64,000 nt of DNA from Enterobacter genomosp. O (GTDB lineage Bacteria; Pseudomonadota; Gammaproteobacteria; Enterobacterales; Enterobacteriaceae): the NCBI RefSeq assembly GCF_001022965.1, contig NZ_LECZ01000026.1:372001-436000 (forward strand), written 5' to 3'. Below the pieces are notes generated by a model, which saw only the letters and a program-made list of their open reading frames with translations, ran no database searches and was not told the DNA's origin. Every line of letters starts with the position of its first letter. Position 1 is the first letter of the stretch. The position numbers and the translations under genes were made by a program. Positions 1 through 12,748 of the stretch are shown here, piece after piece.

Positions 1-192
1 TCCGCGAGCGTGGGTGTGGCGGCGGCCTTTGTGGTGAACCCGATTGTCGGTGCGGCGGTGTTTGCCGCCAGTAAAGTGTTGGGGCCGCTCTGGAGCAAGG
101 TCTCTATTCTGCGCTACCGCATTACCGGTCCGGTGGATAAACCGCAGATTAACGAGGTGCTGCGCCAGCCGCGCAAAGATGCACAGCAATGA
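1..192 (+). CDS. yhdP: YhdP, C-terminal fragment (AsmA-like envelope protein)
   Basis: The reading frame is open from the first base of the window and ends at a stop at 190-192, so only about the last 63 residues are present. The fragment has an Ala/Val-rich hydrophobic stretch followed by the tail motif GPVDKPQINEVL, as I recall at the end of YhdP. YhdP is a very large AsmA-family protein bridging inner and outer membranes and is implicated in phospholipid transport to the outer membrane. Its position just before tldD matches the enterobacterial arrangement. Family assignment rests on this tail and on synteny. Confidence 0.8.
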   Translation, partial: SASVGVAAAFVVNPIVGAAVFAASKVLGPLWSKVSILRYRITGPVDKPQINEVLRQPRKDAQQ

Positions 193-228
193 TTTGACGT
201 GGGCAGGTAATTGCCTCACTCTCAATAA

Positions 229-1722
<1,494 letters not shown>

Positions 1723-1734
1723 TCTGCGTTCACA

Positions 1735-1769
1735 TAAAAAAGGCGCTACGGAGTAGCGCCTTTTTTTTA
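1735..1769. terminator. Bidirectional terminator between tldD and yagU
   Basis: Perfect 8-bp stem GGCGCTAC/GTAGCGCC (1742-1749 and 1753-1760) with a GGA loop. It is flanked by six A on the left and eight T on the right, so it can act as an intrinsic terminator for both converging genes. The T-run touches the yagU stop codon. Confidence 0.9.
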
Positions 1770-2381
1770 ACGTAATTGACCCAGCGATATCTCCGGATCC
1801 GGCTCGTGGGTAATGCGGTTGCGTAAATCGCGGCGAATGATTTCGATCGACCAGAACCAGATCAGATGACCCACGATCTCTGATACGTGCTCATACCAGG
1901 GAAGGTCGAACAGCGGTGGTGTCAGCCCCATCAGAGGGAAGGAGATCATATGAACAAAAAGCTGGGCTAACGCACCCGCCAGTAAACCCTGCCAGAGTTT
2001 AATTTTCGGAAAGACTTCAGCAACTACACAATACCCTACAGCGAACACGATTGAGAAAATAATATGTGTTACGCCAACCCAGTTAAATATATGACCGGCA
2101 AAGGTATAAACCGCCGCGTTAGGATCAACGACGCCCAGCCAGTCGCGTAAAAATACATAGGGAGGGTTTAAAAAATTACGGGAGCAATCAATCTGGCTTG
2201 CGGCTCTTATTAATTGTTCAGGCCCGCACGCGGCGGTGAATAAATCGGTGGGGCTTCGTGGCGGGAGAGGCACCTCGGCTCCCCATTTGACAAACGCGGA
2301 GACAATCCCTGCAATTAAACCGATGAACGCGGCGAGTCCATAGCGCCTGCGTGAGGGCGGTGTTTGTTCAAATATATTCAT
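1767..2381 (-). CDS. YagU-family inner-membrane protein (DUF1440)
   Basis: A 204-residue polytopic membrane protein of the YagU type. Hydrophobic segments lie near residues 14-32, 92-125, 130-155 and 165-185, and the N-terminus has the pattern [24 protein letters not shown]. coli YagU is linked to acid resistance; no biochemical activity is established. In K-12, as I recall, yagU lies elsewhere, so its position between tldD and aaeR is an accessory placement. It is convergent with tldD. The 219 bp between this start and the aaeR stop contain no gene I can see. Confidence 0.75.
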   Translation of the reverse strand: MNIFEQTPPSRRRYGLAAFIGLIAGIVSAFVKWGAEVPLPPRSPTDLFTAACGPEQLIRAASQIDCSRNFLNPPYVFLRDWLGVVDPNAAVYTFAGHIFNWVGVTHIIFSIVFAVGYCVVAEVFPKIKLWQGLLAGALAQLFVHMISFPLMGLTPPLFDLPWYEHVSEIVGHLIWFWSIEIIRRDLRNRITHEPDPEISLGQLR

Positions 2382-2600
2382 TTCTTTTCCTTGTTTAACG
2401 TCATCCTGCGGAATACATTTTATTATTCAAATCAGCAACAAATTAATAACAGTCTTAATGGCAGACTGCTTATAAGGTAAAGGGCAGGCAGCGGCAGTGT
2501 CAATTCGCTAATCCTCATAGCGGAGGGGAAATATTCTCGGATGAATGTATGTTTCATCCGGGAAATATTAATAACGCATATACTTTCAGGAATTAATCGA

Positions 2601-3527
2601 TTATTCCTTCCTTCTTCCCCGCATCCCCTGAAACAGCTCCGCCACGTCCACAAAATACTCGGTCAGGTAGTTGATACACACCTGCACTTTAAGCGGCAGC
2701 TTGTCCTTTTCGGTGTACAGGGCGTACACCGGTCGCGGATCGGACTGGTAGCGCGGGAACAGGATCTCCAGCACGCCGCTGTTGATCTCGTTGATCACCC
2801 ACATCAGCGGCACGTAGGCGATCCCGGCCCCGGCGACCAGCCAGCGGGAGATAGTCATCGGATCGTTGGTGACGAACCGGCCTTCCGGCAGCAGTTTGGT
2901 GGAGATCCCTTCCGGGGCGATCAGCTCAAATTCATTGTCGGGCCGCACGCTGTACTCCAGCCACGAGTGGTTGGTGAGATCGGCGGGTTTCTCCGGAACG
3001 CCGTACTGCGCCAGGTAGCTCTTTGAGGCGCAAACCACCATCGGCATGCTCCCCAGCCGACGTGAGAACAGGCTGGAATCCTGCAGCGCACCAACGCGGA
3101 TCACCACGTCCAGGCCGTCGGCAATCAGATCCGGCGCCGGGATGCCCGTAACCAGATTGACGGTAAGCCCAGGGTACTCTTTCAGCATATCCGCGGTCAT
3201 GGCAGCGAGAACATTTTGTGCCATAGTTGAAGAACACCCGATGCGTAGCGTGCCGATGGGGGTGTTGTTAAAGGCATAGAGCTGTTCGTGAACATCCTGC
3301 ACTTCAAGCAGCATGCGGCGACAGCCCTGATAGTAAATTTTACCCGCTTCCGTCAGCCCAATGCTGCGGGTACTGCGGTTGAGCAGCTTAACCTGAAGCT
3401 CATCTTCCAGTTTGGACACCGTCTGGCTTATGGATGAGACACTCATCTGAAGCTGGCGTGCCGCCGCGGTGAAAGAGCCCAGTTCGACCACTTTGGCGAA
3501 GACCGACATGCGTTTTAAACGTTCCAT
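2601..3527 (-). CDS. aaeR: LysR-type regulator AaeR
   Basis: A 308-residue LysR-type regulator with an N-terminal winged helix-turn-helix (MSVFAKVVELGSFTAAARQL, then SVSSISQTVSKLE) and a C-terminal effector-binding domain. In E. coli AaeR activates the divergent aaeXAB efflux operon in response to hydroxylated aromatic carboxylic acids such as p-hydroxybenzoate. Here it is transcribed away from aaeX, sharing a 179-bp intergenic region with a strong CRP-like site. Length and context fit AaeR well. Confidence 0.93.
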   Translation of the reverse strand: MERLKRMSVFAKVVELGSFTAAARQLQMSVSSISQTVSKLEDELQVKLLNRSTRSIGLTEAGKIYYQGCRRMLLEVQDVHEQLYAFNNTPIGTLRIGCSSTMAQNVLAAMTADMLKEYPGLTVNLVTGIPAPDLIADGLDVVIRVGALQDSSLFSRRLGSMPMVVCASKSYLAQYGVPEKPADLTNHSWLEYSVRPDNEFELIAPEGISTKLLPEGRFVTNDPMTISRWLVAGAGIAYVPLMWVINEINSGVLEILFPRYQSDPRPVYALYTEKDKLPLKVQVCINYLTEYFVDVAELFQGMRGRRKE

Positions 3528-3542
3528 TGTTCACTCTGGCTT

Positions 3543-3564
3543 AAAAGTGATTTAGATCACATAT
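3543..3564. promoter_or_regulatory. Putative CRP-cAMP site between aaeR and aaeX
   Basis: The core reads AGTGA-TTTAGA-TCACA within AAAAGTGATTTAGATCACAT, very close to the CRP consensus TGTGA-N6-TCACA with AT-rich flanks. It begins 15 bp upstream of the aaeR start and 143 bp upstream of the aaeX end of the region. Occupation would most directly affect aaeR, and possibly aaeXAB. Confidence 0.6.
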
Positions 3565-3706
3565 TATAGATAACAGCATAACAGTTACGTTAATATATTA
3601 TTAATTACATAACGGCTGCGCCATTCTCGCCCGGCGTTTCTTGCTCTCCTGCGGTGGCGTGCGCTAAAAAATTCTGAAGCCTGCACTCTCTCTTATCAAG
3701 GTCAAC

Positions 3707-3910
3707 ATGAGTCTGTTTCCCGTTATCGTGGTGTTCGGTCTGTCGTTCCCACCGATATTTTTCGAGCTTCTTTTATCACTGGCGATCTTCTGGCTGGTGC
3801 GCAAGGTGCTGGTCCCCACCGGGATCTACGATTTCGTCTGGCATCCTGCATTGTTCAATACCGCGCTGTATTGCTGCCTGTTTTATCTGATATCGCGCAT
3901 GTTTGTCTGA
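3707..3910 (+). CDS. aaeX: AaeX, small membrane protein of the efflux operon
   Basis: A 67-residue, very hydrophobic protein with two predicted membrane segments (about residues 6-33 and 47-64) around a short loop containing [15 protein letters not shown]. That loop is characteristic of AaeX/DUF1656 proteins, which precede AaeA and AaeB. Its exact role is unknown. It is the first gene of aaeXAB; the aaeA start lies 7 bp beyond its stop. Confidence 0.93.
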   Translation: MSLFPVIVVFGLSFPPIFFELLLSLAIFWLVRKVLVPTGIYDFVWHPALFNTALYCCLFYLISRMFV

Positions 3911-3917
3911 GGTTGAT

Positions 3918-4850
3918 GTGAAAACGCTAACAAGAAAAATCTCCCGCACTGCCATTACGATGGCGCTGGTAATCCTCGCCTTCATCGCTATTTTCCGCGC
4001 CTGGGTCTATTACACCGAATCGCCGTGGACGCGCGATGCGCGCTTCAGCGCCGACGTCGTGGCGATAGCGCCCGACGTAGCCGGCCTTATCACGGCGGTT
4101 AACGTTCACGATAACCAGCTGGTGAAAAAAGATCAGGTCCTGTTCACCATTGACCAGCCTCGTTACCAGAAAGCGCTGGAAGAGGCGGAAGCGGATGTCG
4201 CCTATTACCAGGCGCTGGTTGCTGAGAAACGCCGTGAGGCAGGCCGCCGTAACCAGCTGGGCGTGCAGGCAATGTCCCGTGAAGAGATTGACCAGTCCAA
4301 CAACGTGCTGCAAACCGTGCTGCATCAGCTGGCGAAAGCGCAAGCGACGCGCGACCTGGCGAAGCTCGATCTCGAGCGTACCGTGATCCGCGCGCCGTCC
4401 GATGGCTGGGTCACAAACCTGAACGTCTATGCCGGTGAATTTATTACCCGCGGCTCAACCGCCGTGGCGCTGGTTAAGCAGAACTCCTTCTACGTGCTCG
4501 CCTATATGGAAGAGACCAAGCTGGAAGGCGTGCGCCCAGGTTACCGGGCGGAAATCACGCCGCTCGGCAGCAACCGCGTCTTTAAGGGCACCGTTGACAG
4601 CGTCGCCGCGGGGGTGACCAACTCCAGCAGCTCTAACGATGCTAAAGGGATGGCAACGGTGGATTCCAACCTGGAGTGGGTGCGTCTGGCCCAGCGTGTG
4701 CCGGTGCGTATCCACCTGGACGAGCAGCAGGGAAATCTGTGGCCTGCGGGTACTACAGCCACGGTGGTGATTACCGGTGAAAAAGACAGGGATGCCAGCC
4801 AGGACTCGATCTTCCGTAAAATCGCCCATCGCCTGCGCGAGTTTGGTTAA
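3918..4850 (+). CDS. aaeA: AaeA, membrane-fusion subunit of aromatic acid efflux
   Basis: A 310-residue HlyD-family periplasmic adaptor working with AaeB to export p-hydroxybenzoate and related acids. One N-terminal membrane anchor (about residues 12-30) is followed by a biotinyl/lipoyl-like domain ([18 protein letters not shown]), a coiled-coil hairpin rich in Ala, Gln and Arg (about 80-160), then beta-barrel segments. I chose the GTG at 3918: GAGG sits five bases upstream, the length equals the family's 310, and MKTLTRK is the expected start. An in-frame TTG at 3903 would overlap aaeX. Confidence 0.95.
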   Translation: MKTLTRKISRTAITMALVILAFIAIFRAWVYYTESPWTRDARFSADVVAIAPDVAGLITAVNVHDNQLVKKDQVLFTIDQPRYQKALEEAEADVAYYQALVAEKRREAGRRNQLGVQAMSREEIDQSNNVLQTVLHQLAKAQATRDLAKLDLERTVIRAPSDGWVTNLNVYAGEFITRGSTAVALVKQNSFYVLAYMEETKLEGVRPGYRAEITPLGSNRVFKGTVDSVAAGVTNSSSSNDAKGMATVDSNLEWVRLAQRVPVRIHLDEQQGNLWPAGTTATVVITGEKDRDASQDSIFRKIAHRLREFG

Positions 4851-4855
4851 TCGCT

Positions 4856-6823
4856 ATGGGGATCTTTTCCATCGCCAGCCAGCACATTCGCTTCGCCGTG
4901 AAGCTGGCCTGTGCCATTGTGCTGGCGCTGTTTGTTGGTTTTCACTTCCAGCTTGAAACCCCTCGCTGGGCGGTGCTGACGGCTGCAATTGTCGCGGCGG
5001 GTCCAGCCTTCGCCGCGGGTGGGGAACCCTATTCGGGCGCGATCCGCTATCGCGGGATGCTGCGTATCATCGGGACGTTCATCGGCTGTTTCGCGGCGCT
5101 CACCATTATTATTCTGATGATCCGCACGCCGCTGCTGATGCTGATGGTCTGCTGTATCTGGGCGGGTTTCTGCACCTGGATTTCGTCTCTTGTGAAAGTG
5201 GAGAACTCCTACGCCTGGGGCCTGGCGGGCTATACCGCGCTGATTATTGTCATCACAATTCAGTCCGAACCGCTGCTCGCCCCGCAGTTTGCGGTTGAAC
5301 GCTGCAGTGAGATTGTCATTGGTATCGTCTGCGCCATTGTCGCTGACCTGCTTTTCTCCCCGCGCTCCATCAAGCAGGAAGTTGACCGTGAACTCGACGC
5401 GCTGATCGTTGCCCAGTACCAGCTGATGCAGCTGTGTATTAAGCATGGCGACAGCGAAGAGGTGGATAAAGCCTGGAGCGGGCTGGTACGCCGCACGCAG
5501 GCGCTGGAAGGGATGCGCAGCAATCTCAATATGGAGTCTTCGCGCTGGGCCCGCGCTAACCGTCGGCTTAAAGCGCTCAATACCGTCTCTCTGACGCTGA
5601 TTACCCAGGCATGCGAAACTTACCTGATCCAGAACACGCGTCCGGAAGTGGTCACCGATACGTTCCGCGAACTGTTTGCCGAGCCGGTGGAAACGGTGCA
5701 GGACGTGCACAAGCAGCTTAAGCGCATGCGCCGGGTCATCGCCTGGACCGGGGAGCGCGATACGCCCGTGACAATCTACACCTGGGTCGGCGCTGCGACG
5801 CGCTACCTGTTGCTTAAACGCGGCGTGATTGGTAACACCAAAATCAGCGCGGCGGAAGAAGAGGTGCTCCAGGGCGAAGTGGTGATCAAGGCGGAATCTG
5901 CCGAGCGTCATCATGCGATGGTCAACTTCTGGCGCACGACGCTTGCCTGCATGCTCGGCACGCTGTTCTGGCTCTGGACGGGCTGGACGTCCGGCAGCGG
6001 CGCGATGGTGATGATTGCCGTTGTGACCGCTCTGGCGATGCGTCTGCCCAACCCGCGTATGGTCGCTATTGATTTCCTGTACGGCACGATTGCCGCGTTG
6101 CCGATAGGCGCGCTCTATTTCCTGGTGATCATTCCGTCTACGCAACAGAGCATGTTGCTGCTCTGTATTAGCCTGGCGGTGATGGCGTTCTTTATCGGCA
6201 TTGAAGTGCAAAAGCGGCGGCTGGGATCGCTGGGGGCGCTGGCGAGTACGATTAACATTATTGTGCTGGATAACCCGATGACCTTCCACTTCAGCCAGTT
6301 TCTCGATAGCGCGTTAGGTCAGCTGGTGGGCTGTTTCCTGGCAATGATGGTCATTCTGCTGGTAAGGGATAACTCGCAGGCGAGAACGGGCCGCGTGTTG
6401 TTGAACCAGTTTGTGTCGGCTGCCGTATCGTCTATGACCACCAACACCGCGCGCCGTAAAGAGAACCACCTGCCCGCGCTCTATCAGCAGCTGTTTTTAT
6501 TGCTGAACAAATTCCCGGGCGATATCGCGAAGTTCCGGCTGGCGTTAACCATGATCATTGCGCACCAGCGTCTGCGTAACGCGCCTGTGCCGATCAACGA
6601 CGATCTGTCGGCTTATCACCGTCAGCTGCGTCGTACCGCCGACCACGTGCTTTCCGCGAGCAGCGATGACAAACGACGCCGCTACTTCACGCAACTGCTT
6701 GAAGAGTTGGATATCTATCAGGAGAAGCTTAAGGTCTGGGAAGCTCCGCCTCAGGTGACCGAGCCGGTAGGGCGGCTGGTGTCAATGCTGCATCGCTACC
6801 AGAGTGCCCTCACGGATAACTGA
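4856..6823 (+). CDS. aaeB: AaeB, inner-membrane aromatic acid efflux pump
   Basis: A 655-residue FUSC-family transporter, the usual length. It has two blocks of predicted membrane helices (about residues 10-165 and 360-505) separated by a long soluble region and followed by a cytoplasmic C-terminal domain. With AaeA it exports hydroxylated aromatic carboxylates and acts as a metabolic relief valve. It starts five bases after the aaeA stop and ends the operon at a strong terminator. A 480-codon open frame antisense to it is a composition shadow. Confidence 0.95.
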   Translation: MGIFSIASQHIRFAVKLACAIVLALFVGFHFQLETPRWAVLTAAIVAAGPAFAAGGEPYSGAIRYRGMLRIIGTFIGCFAALTIIILMIRTPLLMLMVCCIWAGFCTWISSLVKVENSYAWGLAGYTALIIVITIQSEPLLAPQFAVERCSEIVIGIVCAIVADLLFSPRSIKQEVDRELDALIVAQYQLMQLCIKHGDSEEVDKAWSGLVRRTQALEGMRSNLNMESSRWARANRRLKALNTVSLTLITQACETYLIQNTRPEVVTDTFRELFAEPVETVQDVHKQLKRMRRVIAWTGERDTPVTIYTWVGAATRYLLLKRGVIGNTKISAAEEEVLQGEVVIKAESAERHHAMVNFWRTTLACMLGTLFWLWTGWTSGSGAMVMIAVVTALAMRLPNPRMVAIDFLYGTIAALPIGALYFLVIIPSTQQSMLLLCISLAVMAFFIGIEVQKRRLGSLGALASTINIIVLDNPMTFHFSQFLDSALGQLVGCFLAMMVILLVRDNSQARTGRVLLNQFVSAAVSSMTTNTARRKENHLPALYQQLFLLLNKFPGDIAKFRLALTMIIAHQRLRNAPVPINDDLSAYHRQLRRTADHVLSASSDDKRRRYFTQLLEELDIYQEKLKVWEAPPQVTEPVGRLVSMLHRYQSALTDN

Positions 6824-6830
6824 CTGAAGT

Positions 6831-6863
6831 AAAAAAGCCGACGCCAAAAGCGTCGGTTTTTTT
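6831..6863 (+). terminator. Terminator of aaeXAB
   Basis: Stem CCGACGC/GCGTCGG (6838-6844 and 6850-6856), loop CAAAA, then a seven-T run. A-rich sequence before the stem makes it potentially bidirectional. Confidence 0.9.
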
Positions 6864-6914
6864 GTGGCTATACTTAATTCCAGCACGTTCTTACATTTCA
6901 GAAAGGGAGGGCAT

Positions 6915-8369
6915 ATGACGACCCAGGCGCTACAGGACCACATCCTTTTTCAGACCGGTTATCTGGTCAATGGAATCTGGAAAACGCTGGACACGACGTT
7001 TGATGTGCTGAACCCCGCGACCGGTGAGGTCATCGCCAGAGTGGCAAAAGCGGGTAAAGCGGAAACCGAAGACGCTATCGCAGCGGCCACCAAAGCCTTC
7101 CCGGCTTGGCGCGCCAAAACCGCGAAAGAGCGCTCGACTATCCTCTATCGCTGGTACGAGCTGATTATTGAGAATAAAAGCTGGCTCGGACGGTTAATGA
7201 CCACCGAGCAGGGCAAACCCCTCAAAGAAGCGGAAGGGGAGGTGGAGTACGCTGCCAGCTTTATCCAGTGGTTCGCCGAAGAGGCCAAGCGCGCTAACGG
7301 TGAAATTATTCCCCCTGTCAAACCCGGCTCGCGCATTCTGGCGACTCGTGAACCGATTGGCGTGGTCGCGGCGATTACGCCGTGGAACTTCCCGATGGCG
7401 ATGCTCACCCGCAAGCTAGGCCCGGCGCTGGCTGCTGGGTGTACCGGGGTAATCAAACCGGCAAATAACACGCCGCTCAGCGCCTTTGCGCTGCTTACGC
7501 TGGCAAAACAGGCCGGTGTGCCCGACGGCGTGCTCAACGCCGTGGCCGGGAATACGCATGAGATCAGCGACGCGATCATGGCGAGCCACGAGGTGCGGAA
7601 AATCTCGTTTACCGGTTCGACCTCCGTCGGCAAAACGCTGGTGCGTAATGCTGCGGAAACCATGAAGAAAGTCTCCATGGAGCTGGGGGGAAATGCCCCG
7701 TATATCGTTTTTGAAGATGCGGATATAGACGCTGCGGTTAAAGGGGCGATCGCCAACAAATTCCGTAATGCCGGACAGGTCTGCGTCAGCGTTAACCGCT
7801 TCTATATTCAGGAAACCGTCTACGACAAGTTTGTGAATAAGCTTGCCGATGCGGTGAAGGCGCTGAAGGTGGGAAATGGTCTGGACGACGGTGTGGTCGT
7901 AGGTCCGCTTATTGAACCCTCAGCGGTGAACAAAGTGCGCGAGCATGTGGAAGACGCTGTTGCCCGGGGCGCGACCGTACTGGCAGGCGGTAAGCCTCAT
8001 CCGCTTGGCGGGAATTTCTGGATGCCAACCGTGCTGGGCGACTGCCATGAAGGCATGAAGCTGGCAGAAGAAGAGACGTTTGGCCCTGTTGCGGCGTGCT
8101 TCCGTTTCACCTCGGAAGATGAAGTCATCCAGCGCGCCAACAATACGCCCTACGGGCTGGCGGCTTACTTCTACACCCAGAATCTCTCACGGGTTTTCCG
8201 CGTTTCACAGGCCATCGAGAGCGGGATGATTGGCATTAACGAGTGCGCCGTGTCCACGGAGCTGGGGCCATTTGGCGGCGTTAAAGAGTCAGGTCTTGGG
8301 CGTGAGGGCTCCGTGCTGGGTCTGGAAGAATATCTGGAAGTTAAAACCCTGCATATCGGGGGATTATAA
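6915..8369 (+). CDS. NAD(P)-dependent succinate-semialdehyde dehydrogenase family protein (GabD-like)
   Basis: A 484-residue aldehyde dehydrogenase with all family hallmarks: ITPWNFP for cofactor binding, FTGSTSVGK, the general-base Glu256 in MELGGN and the catalytic Cys290 in GQVCVS, closely matching GabD numbering. The GabD group oxidises succinate semialdehyde to succinate, but related enzymes take other semialdehydes and no gab gene is nearby, so the substrate is uncertain. I chose the ATG at 6915 because GGGAGGG lies four bases upstream; the frame extends to 6864 but that N-terminus is non-homologous. As I recall, E. coli K-12 has no dehydrogenase here. Confidence 0.88.
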   Translation: MTTQALQDHILFQTGYLVNGIWKTLDTTFDVLNPATGEVIARVAKAGKAETEDAIAAATKAFPAWRAKTAKERSTILYRWYELIIENKSWLGRLMTTEQGKPLKEAEGEVEYAASFIQWFAEEAKRANGEIIPPVKPGSRILATREPIGVVAAITPWNFPMAMLTRKLGPALAAGCTGVIKPANNTPLSAFALLTLAKQAGVPDGVLNAVAGNTHEISDAIMASHEVRKISFTGSTSVGKTLVRNAAETMKKVSMELGGNAPYIVFEDADIDAAVKGAIANKFRNAGQVCVSVNRFYIQETVYDKFVNKLADAVKALKVGNGLDDGVVVGPLIEPSAVNKVREHVEDAVARGATVLAGGKPHPLGGNFWMPTVLGDCHEGMKLAEEETFGPVAACFRFTSEDEVIQRANNTPYGLAAYFYTQNLSRVFRVSQAIESGMIGINECAVSTELGPFGGVKESGLGREGSVLGLEEYLEVKTLHIGGL

Positions 8370-8414
8370 TAGACAGGGCGGCATCTGCCGCTCGCCTGGA
8401 CTGGGTGGCTGGCA

Positions 8415-8687
8415 ATGAAAACCTATACCTTTGATTTTGACGAGATCGATGGTCAGGAAGACTTTTATCGTGAATTTATCCGGGTGTTTGATCTTGAACG
8501 GGGAAGCGTGACGAATCTGGACACGCTGTGGGACGTGGTGACCGGGAGTCTGTTGCCGCTACCTCTGGAGATCGAATTCATCCATTTGCCCGATAAGCTG
8601 CGCAGACGTTTTGGCGCACTGATATTGCTGTTCGATGAAGCAGAAGAAGAGCTGGAAGGGCAGCTGCGCTTTAACGCGCGCCATTGA
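8415..8687 (+). CDS. yhcO: Barstar-family protein (YhcO-like)
   Basis: A 90-residue acidic protein of the barstar fold: a short beta strand ([10 protein letters not shown]), helices around [12 protein letters not shown] and [10 protein letters not shown], and a C-terminal strand and helix with many acidic residues. Barstar inhibits the ribonuclease barnase, but no barnase gene is seen nearby, so this is an orphan inhibitor-like protein of unknown partner. It starts 45 bp after the aldehyde dehydrogenase in the same direction and may be cotranscribed with it. Confidence 0.87.
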   Translation: MKTYTFDFDEIDGQEDFYREFIRVFDLERGSVTNLDTLWDVVTGSLLPLPLEIEFIHLPDKLRRRFGALILLFDEAEEELEGQLRFNARH

Positions 8688-8691
8688 ATGC

Positions 8692-8722
8692 AAAAAAAGC
8701 CCCTGACCATAAGGCCAGGGGC
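8692..8722 (-). terminator. Terminator of the yhcN pair
   Basis: Stem of ten pairs with one mismatch (8699-8708 and 8713-8722), loop ATAA. The seven-base A-run lies to the left, so on the minus strand the hairpin is followed by seven U. Confidence 0.85.
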
Positions 8723-8750
8723 AAGTCGTATGATGAGATACGACGAGGGT

Positions 8751-9017
8751 TTATTTATACAGTTCTGCCGTAGCATGCCAGTGGTCACCCTGATTCAGTT
8801 CGGTGACGCGATAGCTGCTGGCGCCTGCTTTTTCAGCTTTGGCGGCAAGTTCGTGTCGAATATCCATCGGTGAGCCGGTGACTGACGTGACAGATACGCT
8901 GCCCATACGCTGCAGATTTTGAGCCTGGTCGGCATTCACTTGCTGTACGGCTGCGCTCGCGCCGAAAGAGAGAACTGAAGCCAGACCGAGGGTTGCGATG
9001 ATCAATTTAGTTTTCAT
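8751..9017 (-). CDS. yhcN: YhcN-family stress protein, copy 1
   Basis: An 88-residue exported protein of the YhcN/BhsA/McbA (DUF1471) family. A signal peptide (MKTKLIIATLGLASVLSFGASA) is followed by NADQAQ, a Gly/Ser strand region and the family's ending GDHWHATAELYK. E. coli YhcN is induced by peroxide and acid; the family is linked to biofilm and stress responses but has no known enzyme activity. It lies 110 bp downstream of a second, similar copy with its own ribosome-binding site, and ends at a good terminator. Confidence 0.9.
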   Translation of the reverse strand: MKTKLIIATLGLASVLSFGASAAVQQVNADQAQNLQRMGSVSVTSVTGSPMDIRHELAAKAEKAGASSYRVTELNQGDHWHATAELYK

Positions 9018-9127
9018 AGTCTTTACTCCTGAATAGGGTTTTTGCTCAACGGCAGGAAGGGTTTAACCGCTATTTTTATGCCTGGTGCCGTTGAGTGGAG
9101 ATTTACGTTTTCAGATATTACTAAAAC

Positions 9128-9391
9128 TTATTTGTACAGCTCAGCGGTAGCGTGCCAGTGGTCACCTGAACGTGCTTCGATGATGCGATAGGATGACGCA
9201 CCCTGTTCTTCCGCTTTTTTGTTCAGCATTTCATGCATGTCCATTGGAGACGTGCCGATCGCGCCGACAGAAACCGTACCGATTGCCTGGCGGGATTGCG
9301 CCTGGTCAGCATTGATAGAGTCAGCAGCGAAAGCACCGAATGACAGAACAGACAGGACGCTCAGCGCCGCTACAGTAGTTTTGATTTTCAT
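9128..9391 (-). CDS. YhcN-family stress protein, copy 2
   Basis: An 87-residue paralogue of the neighbouring yhcN, with signal peptide MKIKTTVAALSVLSVLSFGA, a conserved NADQAQ segment and an ending identical over GDHWHATAELYK. I chose the ATG at 9391 because it gives a normal signal peptide and is preceded by GAGGTAAG; the frame can be opened to 9445 but that would bury the signal. The pair is a tandem duplication; expression may be shared or separate. Functional differences between the copies cannot be judged from sequence. Confidence 0.88.
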   Translation of the reverse strand: MKIKTTVAALSVLSVLSFGAFAADSINADQAQSRQAIGTVSVGAIGTSPMDMHEMLNKKAEEQGASSYRIIEARSGDHWHATAELYK

Positions 9392-9766
9392 GATTCTTAC
9401 CTCGTCGAATTTTTTAGTGGGGTCTTGTTTCGTGACCCTCATCACAAAATCAAGTATACACTAATAACGCTAAAAATTAATACCAGACTAATGGTTTCTC
9501 TTGTTATTACGTGTTAACCAGTCTTTTTTTTATAACGAAATTGCATAATGCTGGCCGTTTTTTGGCCATTTTGTGGGGTTATATCTAATTAAATCATATG
9601 GATATCTGATTTTGATTTTTTGTGCGATTTTTTGATTTACCATTCACTGGATGAATGTTAATGGGTGGTAAAAAGCACTATTTGTCAAAGCCAGAGGCAG
9701 TAGAAGACAGGGGGAAATGATGCGGGAGCAGAATGATCCCCGCAGCGGCGCTACGGGGAGAGAGGA
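9392..9766. other. Intergenic region between yhcN copy 2 and argR
   Basis: No gene seen. The stretch is AT-rich (especially 9440-9640) and should hold the promoter of the yhcN pair. Near the argR end, a hairpin at 9738-9758 (CCCCG with an inner AGC/GCT stem) could end argR transcription, but it has no U-run. Confidence 0.6.
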
Positions 9767-11573
<1,807 letters not shown>

Positions 11574-11591
11574 AACGCACCCCCACCCGGT

Positions 11592-11623
11592 AAAAAAAAC
11601 GGAGCTTATTGCTCCGTTTTTTT
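11592..11623. terminator. Bidirectional terminator between mdh and degS
   Basis: Stem ACGGAGC/GCTCCGT (11599-11605 and 11611-11617), loop TTATT. The A-run before and T-run after allow function in both directions between the converging genes. Confidence 0.9.
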
Positions 11624-11630
11624 ATGCCTG

Positions 11631-12698
11631 TCAGTTGGTGGCCGGGTATTCCTGAATGGTGACGTGCAGCGTCAGTTTCTTATCGTTGCGCATGACTTCA
11701 ACAGGGATGATAGAGCCTGGGCGAATTTCTGCCACCTGGTCCATCGTCTCCAGCGCAGAGACCGCCGGCGTGCCGTTGACCGACACAATGACATCATTTA
11801 CCTGAATCCCCGCGTTCGCCGCCGGACCGCCTGGCGACACCTCGTTCACCACGATGCCCTGAATCTGATCGATACCGCCGCCCTGGGTATGCATAGGTGC
11901 AATTTCACGGCCGCCAATACCGATATAGCCGCGGATCACACGCCCATCGCGGATCAGCTTATCCATAATTTTGGTCGCCAGCTGGAACGGAATGGCAAAG
12001 CCGATCCCTTCAGGCGTCTCACCGTCGTTACTCTTATCGAACGAGAGGGTGTTGATGCCCATCAGCTCGCCCAGCGAGTTGACCAGCGCACCGCCGGAGT
12101 TACCGTGGTTGATTGAGGCATCGGTTTGCAGGAAGTTCTGCCGTCCCGATGGGTTAAGACCAATACGGCCGGTCGCGCTGATAATCCCCTGGGTGATGGT
12201 CTGGCCCAGGTTGTAAGGGTTGCCGATAGCCAGTACGACGTCACCAATATGCGGGGTACGTTTACGGTTGATCGGGATGACCGGCAAACCGCCCGTGGCG
12301 TTAATTTTCAGAACGGCCAGGTCGGTCAGGCTATCAGATCCAACGAGTAATGCCTCAAACACGCGGCCATCCTGCAGGGCGACGATGATCTGGTCGGCAT
12401 CGTTAATCACGTGCTTGTTGGTAATAATGTAGCCACGCTCGTCCATAATTACCCCGGAGCCGAGGGTGCGGATCTCCAGCTGGTTATGGGCTGAGGTGTT
12501 CAGGCCACGGTTATAGACGTTAACCACGGCAGGTGCGGCACGGCGAACGGCCTGGTTATAGGTGGCCGGTGTTTCATCCGTGCTATCGAACTGAGGAGCT
12601 GACAGTTTGTTGAACTGACGTAAAGACGGCAGCGCCAGCAGCAGCAGGCCTGCGACAATCAAACCGATGACAATAGAACGTAAGAGCTTTAAAAGCAT
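11631..12698 (-). CDS. degS: Outer-membrane stress sensor protease DegS
   Basis: A 355-residue HtrA-family serine protease that makes the first cut in RseA when misfolded porin C-termini bind its PDZ domain, releasing sigma-E. A single N-terminal membrane anchor (about residues 8-25) replaces a signal peptide. The catalytic region has the nucleophile motif GNSGGALVN near 200, followed by one PDZ domain (about 255-350). It lies downstream of degQ in the same direction, separated by a hairpin, so it probably has its own promoter. Confidence 0.97.
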   Translation of the reverse strand: MLLKLLRSIVIGLIVAGLLLLALPSLRQFNKLSAPQFDSTDETPATYNQAVRRAAPAVVNVYNRGLNTSAHNQLEIRTLGSGVIMDERGYIITNKHVINDADQIIVALQDGRVFEALLVGSDSLTDLAVLKINATGGLPVIPINRKRTPHIGDVVLAIGNPYNLGQTITQGIISATGRIGLNPSGRQNFLQTDASINHGNSGGALVNSLGELMGINTLSFDKSNDGETPEGIGFAIPFQLATKIMDKLIRDGRVIRGYIGIGGREIAPMHTQGGGIDQIQGIVVNEVSPGGPAANAGIQVNDVIVSVNGTPAVSALETMDQVAEIRPGSIIPVEVMRNDKKLTLHVTIQEYPATN

Positions 12699-12748
12699 GA
12701 TGCGCGTGTCGTTAAATAAGGAACGATTTGCAGCATAACATGAGTTAT

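Noticed and set aside
3903..3917. Upstream TTG start for aaeA
   Set aside because: Would overlap aaeX and add five non-homologous residues; the GTG at 3918 has a good ribosome-binding site.
4847..6289. 480-codon open frame antisense to aaeB
   Set aside because: Mirrors aaeB codons; Arg/His/Gln-rich low-complexity translation, no recognisable domain, and aaeB is a clear family member.
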